In this document: positions 15,313-23,360 of the stretch, one piece after another | Layout of the letters: each line of letters opens with the position of its first letter | Position numbering within the stretch: the stretch's first letter is position 1 | Assembly (NCBI RefSeq): GCF_000373365.1 | Contig: NZ_KB891215.1 | Span: forward strand, 1-64,000 | Length of the DNA: 64,000 nucleotides | Source: Parafrankia discariae | Lineage (GTDB): Bacteria; Actinomycetota; Actinomycetes; Frankiales; Frankiaceae | Reading direction: 5' to 3' | Program-made: the position numbers and the translations under genes | Notes under the pieces: generated by a model | Databases searched by the model: none | Told to the model about the DNA's origin: nothing | What the model saw: only the letters and a program-made list of their open reading frames with translations

Positions 15313-16581
15313 ATGCCCAGCAACACCAACGGCCCATCGAACGGCCGGCGCAAGGAACGCACCAAGCGTGCGAACGGTCAGGGCTCGATCTACCAGCGCG
15401 GGGACGGCCTGTGGGTCGGCGCGGCCTACGTCCTCATGCCGGACGGCACGACGAAGCGGCGGCCGGTCTACGGCAAGTCGGAGGAGATCGTCCGCGGCAA
15501 GCTCACCGAACTCCAGGCCAACTCGGACCAGGGAATCCCGGCGGATGCCACGGGATGGACGGTCGAGCGGTACCTGACGGCCTGGCTTGCCCAGACCGTG
15601 AAACCGAACCGCCAACCGAACACGTATGTCACCTATGAGAAGGCAGTCCGGATCTACCTCGTGCCGGGCCTCGGGAAGAAGCGGCTGAACAGGCTGACCG
15701 GCGCGGACGTCCGGCAGTTCATCCGGCGGACGGAGAGCACCTGCCGGTGCTGCGCGCGGGGAGCGGACAAGGCACGACCGGAGGGGGAGCGGCGTTGCTG
15801 CGCGGTCGGCCAATGCTGCAAGCGGCTGCCGTCGAAGCGTCAGGTTCAGGTCGTGCACGCCGTGCTCCGTAACGCGCTCCAGGCGGCCGTCCGGGAGGAG
15901 CTGATCCGGCGGAACGTCGCGAAGCTGGTGCAGGTCTCCACCCCCCGTTACGGCGTCGACCGCGGCCTGACCGTCGAACAGGCTCACGCGCTGCTCGACG
16001 CGGCGGCCGGCGACCGGTTGTATGCGCTGCTGGTCCTAGCGCTGTTCCTCGGGATGCGGCGCGGGGAGCTGCTCGGGCTCCAGTGGTCGGACATCGACAC
16101 CGAGCGGGAGACGCTGACCGTTCGTCACACGCTCCTGCGGGTCGGCGGGGAGCTTCGGCTGTGCCCGCCGAAGACGGAGGACTCCGAACGCACGCTGCCG
16201 CTCCTCGGACTGGTCGCGGATGCGCTCGCGGAGCATCGCAAGCTTCAGGACGCTGAACGTGAGACGGCCGGCGACGCCTGGGTGCAGACCGGCTATGTGT
16301 TCACGACGAAGATCGGGACTCCGATCGAGCCGGACAACCTGCGCCGCTTCTGGATGCCGCTGCGCCGTGCGGTCGGTCTCGACGGGGTGGTCTTCCACGG
16401 GCTGCGCCACACCTGCGTCACGCTGCTCCTGGACCTCGGCGTGCCGCCGCACATCGTCCGCGACATCGCCGGGCACTCGGCGATCGAGGTGACGATGACG
16501 ATCTACGCGCATGCCTCGATGGGGGAGAAGCGGCGCGCCCTGGGCAAGCTCGACGGGCACCTGACCGAGCCCCGGAGCTGA
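15313..16581 (+). CDS. int: Tyrosine integrase
   Basis: 422 residues from ATG 15313 with AAGGAG 9 nt upstream (in-frame GTG 15274 is less likely). N-terminal arm-binding region, core-binding domain about 80-210, and catalytic residues: Arg near 248 in LGMRRGELLGLQW, HGLRHT near 362-367, GHS near 386 and nucleophile Tyr398 in TIYAH. A Cys-rich insert about 137-175 (CRCCARG, later RRCCAVGQCCK) probably binds zinc. It lies beside attR and the tRNA, as usual for AICEs, and integrates the element into tRNA-Arg. Confidence 0.95.
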   Translation: MPSNTNGPSNGRRKERTKRANGQGSIYQRGDGLWVGAAYVLMPDGTTKRRPVYGKSEEIVRGKLTELQANSDQGIPADATGWTVERYLTAWLAQTVKPNRQPNTYVTYEKAVRIYLVPGLGKKRLNRLTGADVRQFIRRTESTCRCCARGADKARPEGERRCCAVGQCCKRLPSKRQVQVVHAVLRNALQAAVREELIRRNVAKLVQVSTPRYGVDRGLTVEQAHALLDAAAGDRLYALLVLALFLGMRRGELLGLQWSDIDTERETLTVRHTLLRVGGELRLCPPKTEDSERTLPLLGLVADALAEHRKLQDAERETAGDAWVQTGYVFTTKIGTPIEPDNLRRFWMPLRRAVGLDGVVFHGLRHTCVTLLLDLGVPPHIVRDIAGHSAIEVTMTIYAHASMGEKRRALGKLDGHLTEPRS

Positions 16582-16585
16582 GGGC

Positions 16586-16608
16586 CGTTGCTGCACCCGT
16601 TGCTACAA
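16586..16608. promoter_or_regulatory. Candidate integrase arm-type sites, right end
   Basis: CGTTGCTGCAC (16586-16596) and CGTTGCTACAA (16598-16608) lie in tandem just inside attR; the second is identical to 3060-3070 near attL. Their placement fits Int or Xis binding at the element ends. Confidence 0.4.
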
Positions 16609-16648
16609 AACGCCTCCGTCAGCAAGATCGGCGGGGGCGTTTTGGCTG

Positions 16649-16695
16649 GTGCGCCCGGCAGGGATCGAACCTGCGACCCAGTGCTTAGAAGGCAC
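16649..16695 (-). repeat. attR: 47-bp direct repeat within tRNA-Arg
   Basis: Perfect match to attL at 2933-2979. It supplies the 3' 46 nt of the tRNA gene plus one flanking base, so integration leaves the tRNA functional. Confidence 0.93.
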
Positions 16696-16722
16696 TCGCT
16701 CTATCCGCTGAGCTACGGGCGC
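16650..16722 (-). tRNA. tRNA-Arg (anticodon TCT)
   Basis: Read on the minus strand from 16722: acceptor GCGCCCG pairs with CGGGCGC before discriminator A, D arm GCTCAGCGGATAGAGC, anticodon loop CTTCTAA (TCT), T loop GTTCGATCC. Length 73 nt without encoded CCA. It decodes AGA. Its 3' 46 nt come from the element side of attR. Confidence 0.95.
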
Positions 16723-16950
16723 GTTGTTCCATTGTGGGGCTCGCGGACGAGTCCCGGGTGGGATGGACAGTGTCCACCCCGGGGCGGTCGAAGTTGCACC
16801 GACCCCCGGTGTCCCGCCCGTCGGCTCCGCCTGGGGAGGCGGAGCCGACGTCCCGTCCTCTGGGCCGCCGGCCGTCCGGCGCTGGTCGGCGACGCGGTAC
16901 CGGAAGCCGGTCGCGTGTCGCCGGCCGGGGCAGGTCGGCCGAGTGCGGCG

Positions 16951-17832
16951 TCAGCTGACCAGTTTGCTCAACTCGTCGAACTCGGAGTCGGTGAGGCTGA
17001 CTCCTGCCGCGGCGACGTTCTCCTCCAGGTGGGCGGTCGAAGACGTGCCCGGGATCGGCAGCATCACGGGTGATCTGCGCAGCAGCCATGCCAGCGCCAG
17101 CTGCGCGGGTTGCGAGCCGTGCCGCTTCGCGGTCGCGTCTAGGACTCCGCCTGGTCGCGCGAGTGTACCGGTCGCGACGGGAAACCAGGGGATGAAGCCG
17201 ATACCCTCGCGTTCCGCGTAGTCGAGGACGTCCTCGGAGCCGCGGTCCGCGAGGTTGTACCGGTTCTGCACGCTGACGATCTCCGCCAGCGACCGGCTGT
17301 GCTCCAGTTCGGCGACGCTGACCTCCGAGACCCCGATGTGGCGGATCTTGCCCTCCTGCTGCAGCGCCCGCAGTTCACCGAGGGACTCCTCGACGGGAGT
17401 CCTCGGGTCGATGCGGTGGAGCTGGTAGAGATCGATGCGCTCGAGCTTGAGGCGGCGCAGCGACATTTCGACCTGCTGGCGCAGGTATGGGGCGCGTCCC
17501 ACGGCGGTCCACTCGTCCGGCCCCTGCCGCGTGAGGCCGCCCTTCGTCGCGATCACCAGGCCGTCCGGATAGGGGTGTAGGGCCTCGGCGATCAGCTCCT
17601 CGCTGACGTGCGGGCCGTAGGAGTCGGCCGTGTCGATGAAGTTCACGCCGAGCTCCACCGACCTCCGCAGCACCGCGATGGCTTCCGCCCGGTCCGTGGG
17701 TTCACCCCAGATACCCGGCCCGGTGATCCGCATCGCGCCGAAACCGAGCCGGTTCACGGGTAGTTCGCCTCCGAGCAGGAACGTCCCGCTCGCCGCCGCG
17801 GTCACGTCGCGGCTGGCTGCCTGAGTCGACAT
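16951..17832 (-). CDS. Aldo/keto reductase
   Basis: 293 residues from ATG 17832. An AKR fold is shown by [10 protein letters not shown] at the N-terminus, [10 protein letters not shown] (catalytic Asp and Tyr), IATKGG (catalytic Lys), LYQLHRID (His), and [11 protein letters not shown]. The C-terminal LPIPGTSS motif binds NADPH phosphate. These enzymes reduce aldehydes or ketones with NADPH; the substrate is unknown. It is the first chromosomal gene to the right of the element. Confidence 0.92.
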   Translation of the reverse strand: MSTQAASRDVTAAASGTFLLGGELPVNRLGFGAMRITGPGIWGEPTDRAEAIAVLRRSVELGVNFIDTADSYGPHVSEELIAEALHPYPDGLVIATKGGLTRQGPDEWTAVGRAPYLRQQVEMSLRRLKLERIDLYQLHRIDPRTPVEESLGELRALQQEGKIRHIGVSEVSVAELEHSRSLAEIVSVQNRYNLADRGSEDVLDYAEREGIGFIPWFPVATGTLARPGGVLDATAKRHGSQPAQLALAWLLRRSPVMLPIPGTSSTAHLEENVAAAGVSLTDSEFDELSKLVS

Positions 17833-18117
17833 ACCGTTCCTTTCTCCACGTGTGCGGGCACCGTCGCCAGGCACCGGCGGACAGGACACCGTCCGGTGGG
17901 GTGGTGCGCCGTCCTGCACGGCGGCAACCCGGATCCGCCTCCAGGTTGTTCCCGCCCGCCCGCCCGCCGCGCTCGCTACGTGCCCCGTGCTCGACGGCTG
18001 GCCGTCAGCTGCCGGTCGTCGGGCGTCAGCTGTCAGCCGTCGGGCGGCGGCCGCCTCCGCCGCTGGCAAGAACGAACGTAGAGACGCGCCACCGTGCGGG
18101 TGTGTCGCGAGGGCGGC

Positions 18118-18144
18118 CTGTGGATGGCGAACAGTTATCCACAG
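18118..18144. promoter_or_regulatory. Inverted DnaA-box-like pair upstream of ssb
   Basis: TTATCCACA (18135-18143) is a perfect DnaA-box consensus. It pairs in inverted orientation with CTGTGGAT (18118-18125); the two share an 8-bp inverted repeat. It lies 165 bp before the ssb start in the 475-bp gap 17833-18307, which otherwise holds no clear gene. DnaA control of this ssb is an inference. Confidence 0.5.
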
Positions 18145-18307
18145 CTGACCGGAACAGGTTCCCAGCGGCTGGAACGCGGCGCAGAGTGATGGCGTGGGTG
18201 CGCGGCCGGCCAGCTTTCGCCGCCTGGATCCCTTCGGGTCCGTCGTGGTGGGCCGCCGTCCTCCGGGTCGTCTCCCTGTCCCCGAGATGTTCGCCAAGGA
18301 GCCTCTG

Positions 18308-19159
18308 ATGCTCGACACCACGATCACACTGATCGGCAACCTCGTGGAGAATCCGGTGCTGCGGGTGACCGCCAGCGGCGTCTCCGTCTGCGGTTTCCGG
18401 GTCGCCTCCACCCCCCGCCGCTACGACCGCTCCGAACAGCGCTGGGTGGATGGGAACACCCTCTACCTGCGCGTCTCCTGCTGGCGTCAGCTCGCCGAGA
18501 ACGTCTCGGTCAGCCTGTCGCGGGGAGACCGCGCTCTGGTCGTCGGCCGCCTGCGGCAGAACAACTTCGAGACGCAGGACGGCGACCGGCGCGTCACCTA
18601 CGAGATCGACGCGGACGCGGTCGCGGCGGAACTCACCTGGCGCCCGGTCGACGTCCGGCGGGTCGCGCGCGGGGCCGGTCCCGCGGACGAGGTTCCGGTG
18701 GCGGAGACGGGTGAGCACCCGGGCGACCCCTTCGGCGCCGACTCCCACGAACTCGACGACAGCGGCACGGGGGGAAACGGCTCCTCCGGGGAGACGGGAG
18801 ACGCAAGCCCGGTTCCCGTGGAGGCGGGCCGGCGGTTGGCCGTCGAGGCCTCCGCGAACGGCGGGTCGGGGTTCACGCCGGCGGGGGCCGTCCCCGTCGA
18901 CGCCGCGCCGGTGGGCGGTAGCGCCCGGGCCACCGGAGGGTCGGGTCTGGAGCGGTCCGAGGCCGGGCCGGCGCCGGTGCCGGCCTCGCTGTTCGCGGAG
19001 CGCGGGAGCGTGCGCGGGATCGGGATCAGGCGCGGGCTCACGACGCCGGACTTCCCCACCTCGAGCACCACCTCAGCGTCCTCCGAGGGCGTCACCTTCG
19101 GCCTCGCCGACGTCGTCGGCGAGGCCCGCCTGCTGGGGCTGGGCGGGGCCTTCGGATAG
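18308..19159 (+). CDS. ssb: Single-stranded DNA-binding protein (SSB paralogue)
   Basis: 283 residues from ATG 18308 with AAGGAG upstream. The OB-fold fills about 1-115: [53 protein letters not shown]. The remainder is a long Gly/Ala/Pro-rich tail that ends [12 protein letters not shown], lacking the acidic DDDIPF-type tip that recruits repair proteins in standard SSBs. It is therefore probably a secondary SSB, as in the SSB gene near ettA of mycobacteria. Confidence 0.9.
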   Translation: MLDTTITLIGNLVENPVLRVTASGVSVCGFRVASTPRRYDRSEQRWVDGNTLYLRVSCWRQLAENVSVSLSRGDRALVVGRLRQNNFETQDGDRRVTYEIDADAVAAELTWRPVDVRRVARGAGPADEVPVAETGEHPGDPFGADSHELDDSGTGGNGSSGETGDASPVPVEAGRRLAVEASANGGSGFTPAGAVPVDAAPVGGSARATGGSGLERSEAGPAPVPASLFAERGSVRGIGIRRGLTTPDFPTSSTTSASSEGVTFGLADVVGEARLLGLGGAFG

Positions 19160-19263
19160 CGGGGTCGGTGGCGGTCGCGCAATGGGCGGGTCTGACCGAC
19201 ATGCGGTGACCGATGGGGCCACCAGCCGAAAGGCGGTCCAGGCCGCTCGGTACCGTGCCGAGG

Positions 19264-21681
19264 GTGAGCAGGTCGAGTGATCCCGGCGCCGGCGCGGTTT
19301 CCGCGCCGGATGAGCCGTCCGACCGGATCGGCAAGGCCACCGCGAACCAGATCGGCGCGGTTCCGCCGGATCAGGGCGGCACAGTCCTCCGCGGCCCGGC
19401 CGGCCGGGCGGACACGGACCGCGCGGTGGGCACCGAACCGGTGGTGGGCACCGAACCGGTGGCGGACAGCGAACCGGTGGCCGGTGTCGAGCCGGTGGCG
19501 GGTGCCGAAGCCGTTGCGGGCCGCCTGGTCGTGACGCCCGAGTCGCTGCCCCGGCGGCTGTGGCGTCGGTGCCAGGCGGTCAGCCCGGCCGGCCGGTACG
19601 TGGCGGTTCTGGCCGTGGCCAGTGCGGCGGCGGCCGTCCTGCTGCGGCACAACCTCTTCCCGTACCTGTCGATCAACAATGACGAGGTCATCTACCTCCT
19701 GCACGCCCGGACGCTGGCGGACGGCCATCTCTTTCCGTCGGCGCCTGACCCGGCCGCGTCGTACGCGCCCTGGCTCGCCGCCATCTCGGGTGATCATTTT
19801 GTTCTGAAGTACACGCCGTTCGTCCCGGGGCTGTTCGCGCTGGGTCTCATGCTGACGGGCAGCGTCTCGCCCGTGCTGGCGGTCGTCGCGGCGGCGGCGG
19901 TGATCGTCACCTACCTGCTGGGTGTCGAGCTGGCGGGGGAGCGGAAGGTCGCGGCGCTGGCCGCGACGTTGCTGGCGTTCTCCCCGTTGGTGATCGTGCA
20001 GAGCGCGCTGGTGTTGAGCTACCTGCCGGTGCTCGTGCTGATGGAGCTGGCGTTCCTCGGCCTGCTCCGTGGGCTGAAGACCGGCGGACCGGGCGCCGGT
20101 GGGTCGAGCGGCGGCAGGCTGAGCAGCGGCGGGCCGAGTGCCGGGGGGCTGAACGGCACCGGACGGCGCTCGGGGCGGCCCAGCGGGCGGGCGCTTGCCG
20201 GCGCGGGGCTCGCGGTCGGGGTGGCCGTGGCGGTGCGACCGTACGACGTGGTGCTCCTGCTCGCCCCGGTGGCGGTCTGGGGTGTCGTGACGGCGCGCGG
20301 GTCCGGGCGGCTCGGGTGGGCCCTGCGCTGGACGGCGGCCGGGCTGGTGCTTCCGGCCGTGATCCTGCTGGCTTCCAACGCGGCGGCGACCGGCAGCCCG
20401 TTCAGGCTGCCGTTCGCGCTGCTCGAACCGGACGACAAGCTCGGCTTCGGCCCGCGCAGGCTCTACCCGTCGGACGGCGGGCATGACTTCGGGCTCGGTG
20501 ACGGCCTGGCCTCGGTCGGGGATCATCTCTGGCTGCTCGGCGGCTGGGGCTGCGGCGGGGTGGTTCTCGCCGTCGCCGCGATCGTGGCGGCCGCGCGGCG
20601 CCGGCTGAGTGGCCCGGGGTACGCCCTCGGCCTCGGCATGCTGCTCTTCGTGGTCGGCTACCTCGGCTTCTGGGGGGCGTGGAACGCGGCGGAGCTGTGG
20701 GGCGGCATCCGGTACGTCGGGCCGTTCTACCTGATGCCCGTGCTGATCGGGCTCGTGCACCTCGGCGCGCGCGGGCTGGTCGACCTCGCCTGCTGGTCCC
20801 GGCGCCGGGCGGCCCGCGCGGTCACCGGGGTGTGCGCCGCGGGCGTCGTCGGGCTGACCACGTTCATCCTCGTCGGCGCGATCGACGCGAACGCGACGAT
20901 GACGGACCACGACCGTGACCTGGCGGCGATGCTGCGGGCCCTGCCCGGGCGGTCTTTGGTGCTGGTGGCCGCCAGCCCGCCCTACCTGGGCCATCCGAGC
21001 GCGGTGCCCACCAACGGGCCCGCTCTCGACGGCGCCGACGGTGACGGCGCGTTGCTGTTCGCGGTCTCGCGTGGGGTCGCAGATCTGAAGGTCGTCGCCG
21101 ACCATCCCGATCGGACGCCGTACCTGCTCCGCCTGCCGCCGGCCTACAACCGGTCCCCGGGCTCGGTGACGCGTTCACGGGTGGACGCGCTCACGGTGGC
21201 CACCGGTCGCGGTGTCGGTGTCGAGGTCAGCGTGGACGCGCCGCCGCGCGGGACCCGGGCGGCCCAGCTGGTGTTCGAGGCCGGTGGGGTCCGGCTGACC
21301 TACCCCGTCTCGGTGAACGGGCCGGTGACGGCCAGGCTGACCCTCGACGGGGACGGCCTGGACCCCGGCGACGTCACGGAGGTCGTCACCTACGGCGGTG
21401 GCGAGACCAGGGGGTCGCCGGCGGGGATGACCGCCGGGCGCCCGGCCGGCCTGGCGAAGATCACGAAGGTGCCCGGGGCGGGGACGTCGGTGACGGTGTC
21501 GCTGCTGGCCACCCCGGCATCCGGCGGTCGTGCGCGGACCGTCGACCGGCAGGTGATCCCCGTCCTGGTCGAGGATCCTCACGGCGCGGGGCCGGCGGAC
21601 GTGGCGGTTCTCGCGCCGAGCGCCCACGTGGACGAGACCGGCCAGGGCCCGCGACCCGCCGTCCGCATCGCGCTGTCCTGA
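19264..21681 (+). CDS. GT-C-type membrane glycosyltransferase-like protein
   Basis: About 805 residues from GTG 19264 (ATG 19213 possible). An N-terminal disordered part includes imperfect six-residue repeats (TEPVVG, TEPVAD, VEPVAG). About ten hydrophobic segments follow; the loop after the first has INNDEVIYLLHARTL, an Asp-Glu pair typical of GT-C enzymes (ArnT/PMT-like) using lipid-phosphate sugars. A long extracytoplasmic C-terminal domain ends the protein. It likely adds a sugar outside the membrane; acceptor unknown. Confidence 0.72.
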   Translation: MSRSSDPGAGAVSAPDEPSDRIGKATANQIGAVPPDQGGTVLRGPAGRADTDRAVGTEPVVGTEPVADSEPVAGVEPVAGAEAVAGRLVVTPESLPRRLWRRCQAVSPAGRYVAVLAVASAAAAVLLRHNLFPYLSINNDEVIYLLHARTLADGHLFPSAPDPAASYAPWLAAISGDHFVLKYTPFVPGLFALGLMLTGSVSPVLAVVAAAAVIVTYLLGVELAGERKVAALAATLLAFSPLVIVQSALVLSYLPVLVLMELAFLGLLRGLKTGGPGAGGSSGGRLSSGGPSAGGLNGTGRRSGRPSGRALAGAGLAVGVAVAVRPYDVVLLLAPVAVWGVVTARGSGRLGWALRWTAAGLVLPAVILLASNAAATGSPFRLPFALLEPDDKLGFGPRRLYPSDGGHDFGLGDGLASVGDHLWLLGGWGCGGVVLAVAAIVAAARRRLSGPGYALGLGMLLFVVGYLGFWGAWNAAELWGGIRYVGPFYLMPVLIGLVHLGARGLVDLACWSRRRAARAVTGVCAAGVVGLTTFILVGAIDANATMTDHDRDLAAMLRALPGRSLVLVAASPPYLGHPSAVPTNGPALDGADGDGALLFAVSRGVADLKVVADHPDRTPYLLRLPPAYNRSPGSVTRSRVDALTVATGRGVGVEVSVDAPPRGTRAAQLVFEAGGVRLTYPVSVNGPVTARLTLDGDGLDPGDVTEVVTYGGGETRGSPAGMTAGRPAGLAKITKVPGAGTSVTVSLLATPASGGRARTVDRQVIPVLVEDPHGAGPADVAVLAPSAHVDETGQGPRPAVRIALS

Positions 21682-21700
21682 GCCGCGCTGTCCTGGGCTC

Positions 21701-23161
21701 TCAGTCCAACCGGTGGATCGACGGCAGGGAGTAGGCGCCGCTGAGCACCTCCTTGCCGGGCAAATACATCCGCAGGACGAGCCGGAAGTCACCCGCCGCG
21801 GCCGGCAGCCAGTTCACCGGCGTCGCCGCGTCGGTGTCCGCGCCCACGCCCATATCCGCGCCCGCGTCCGTGTCCGGAGCGTCGCTCTGGATCAACACCG
21901 GGACGGAGCCGTCAGTGGCGTGGACGAGATCGTCACGGCTGTCGATCGCGTACCGGTGCAGGGCGTTGTCGACGAGGTAGCCCTCGGGCTCGTCGTACAT
22001 CGCGAGCGTCCAGAACGCGTCGACCGCCGGCGGCGGGAGGCGGAGCAGGTAGCTGTGCGCGCCGGTGAGGTGGCGCCCGTCGGCGTCCACCGAGCAGCAG
22101 GCTGACGTCGACTCGTAGGCGTGGACGATGCCGAGCGGGCGCCGGGCGGCCATCGCCCGGGCGATCCGGGCCTGGGCCCGGTCCGGGATCTCCCAGTGCC
22201 GGTCCTCCAGCACACCGGGGCCGAACCGGTCGAGGTTGTAGTCGGCCTCGTGCAGGGTGCCGATCCAACCCTGGTGGGCCCGGCGGCCGGCGGCGGCGAG
22301 CCGTTCCAGCTCGTCCCGGCCGGTGCGCAGGCCGCTGCGTAGCGACCAGGCGAGCCGCGGATCGGGGTCGATGTACGGAGACGGGTCCGTCAGCAGGCCG
22401 AGGGCCTCGAACCGGCGGGCGTAGTCGCGTTCGGCGGCCGGCGGGGGGAAGGCGCGCATCCAGGTGCGCAGTTCCTCCCAGAAGCGCAGGTCGTCGCAGA
22501 CGCGCTTGGAACGGTCCGGCGGTCCTTCCGGTCGCCGCACGCCCGGGTCGAGCGGGCGCAGGGTCAGCGTGTCCTGAAGGGCCCGGACGGCGGGCAGGTC
22601 CGCCGGTCCGCGATAGCCGAACCGGGCGATGACGCTGATGACCCGCGACGGCGCCTCGACCACCCCGCCGTACGCCTCGACCACCCCGCTGTCCGCCTCG
22701 ACCACCCCGCCGGACGCGGAGCCGTCGACCCGGTCGCCGTGGATGGGGCTGTCGGCCACCGCGCGCACGGATCCGTCCGCCGGGCCGGGCGGGAGCAGCA
22801 GGATCTCGCCGCCGCCGTCGCCGGTGACCCGGGTGCCGAGATAGGAGAACACGTTCAGCCACACGTCGTAGAGCTCCAGGACGAGGTAGCGCCCGGGGGT
22901 CGGCGGCACGTGCAGGACCAGCGGCCCAGGGCTCAGGTCGACCTGGGCCAGTGAGACCAGGACGTCCGGGCTGACGTGCTGGAAGTGCGAGTGCGGGCCG
23001 GGCGGGTCGGTCTCGTGCGCGAAGGCGTTGAAGCCGGCCGACCCGATCGGCCCGAGCCCGTCGTGGGCGACCCTGATGATCTGCCGGACGGCGCACACGA
23101 GGGGATAGCCGAAGAAGAACGCCTCGCAGGCAAGTCCGACCCGCTGGTCATCCGCTCGCAT
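21701..23161 (-). CDS. DUF1254/DUF1214-type protein
   Basis: 486 residues from ATG 23161. The N-terminal AFFFGYPLVCAVRQI and HVSPDVLVSLAQVDLS resemble DUF1254; the C-terminal FWTLAMYDEPEGYLVDN, RYAIDSRDDL and VNWLPAAAGDFRLVLRMY resemble DUF1214. Such proteins are often secreted or envelope-linked and of unknown role. No signal peptide is clear here. A 3x GGVVEA insert (22653-22715) lies mid-protein. It is divergent from ettA. Confidence 0.8.
   Translation of the reverse strand: MRADDQRVGLACEAFFFGYPLVCAVRQIIRVAHDGLGPIGSAGFNAFAHETDPPGPHSHFQHVSPDVLVSLAQVDLSPGPLVLHVPPTPGRYLVLELYDVWLNVFSYLGTRVTGDGGGEILLLPPGPADGSVRAVADSPIHGDRVDGSASGGVVEADSGVVEAYGGVVEAPSRVISVIARFGYRGPADLPAVRALQDTLTLRPLDPGVRRPEGPPDRSKRVCDDLRFWEELRTWMRAFPPPAAERDYARRFEALGLLTDPSPYIDPDPRLAWSLRSGLRTGRDELERLAAAGRRAHQGWIGTLHEADYNLDRFGPGVLEDRHWEIPDRAQARIARAMAARRPLGIVHAYESTSACCSVDADGRHLTGAHSYLLRLPPPAVDAFWTLAMYDEPEGYLVDNALHRYAIDSRDDLVHATDGSVPVLIQSDAPDTDAGADMGVGADTDAATPVNWLPAAAGDFRLVLRMYLPGKEVLSGAYSLPSIHRLD
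22653..22715. repeat. Three 21-bp tandem repeats inside the DUF1254/1214 gene
   Basis: Units at 22653, 22674 and 22695 begin GCCTCGACCACCCCGC and differ by a few bases. They code for three GVVEA-containing septapeptides in frame, so copy-number changes would not shift the frame. Confidence 0.85.
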
Positions 23162-23360
23162 GTGGCCTCCCGGGAGCCCTGGCCCACCGGCACCTGTCCG
23201 ACGTCCGACGTCCGTTGGCGGCCGACCGGTGCCCATGGTGCTCGCCTGACCTCGGGGCGTACCCGATCCGGGTCCGGTCGAACATCGGGCGGGACCGTCG
23301 GCGGCTCGCGGTGGGATCACCGCCGTGGGGCTTCTGGGCGCCATGCCCTAGGGTTGACAC

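Larger units (their letters stand above)
2933..16695 (+). mobile_element. Integrated AICE (pSAM2-type element) in tRNA-Arg(TCT)
   Basis: Bounded by the 47-bp direct repeat at 2933-2979 and 16649-16695, so the unit length is about 13.7 kb. It carries the full AICE set: tyrosine integrase next to attR, small HTH excisionase, RepSA-type rolling-circle initiator, FtsK/TraSA septal DNA translocase, Pra-like activator, XRE regulators and a Nudix protein like the pSAM2 immunity factor. Cargo at the left end is a type IV restriction enzyme, a DndB-like protein and an HD hydrolase. All backbone genes appear intact, so it may still excise and conjugate. The intact tRNA lies at the right, rebuilt by attR. 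Confidence 0.92.

Noticed and set aside
18598-21105. An 835-codon minus-strand frame opposite ssb and the GT-C gene
   Set aside because: Composition is Pro/Arg/His-rich, typical of antisense frames in high-GC DNA.
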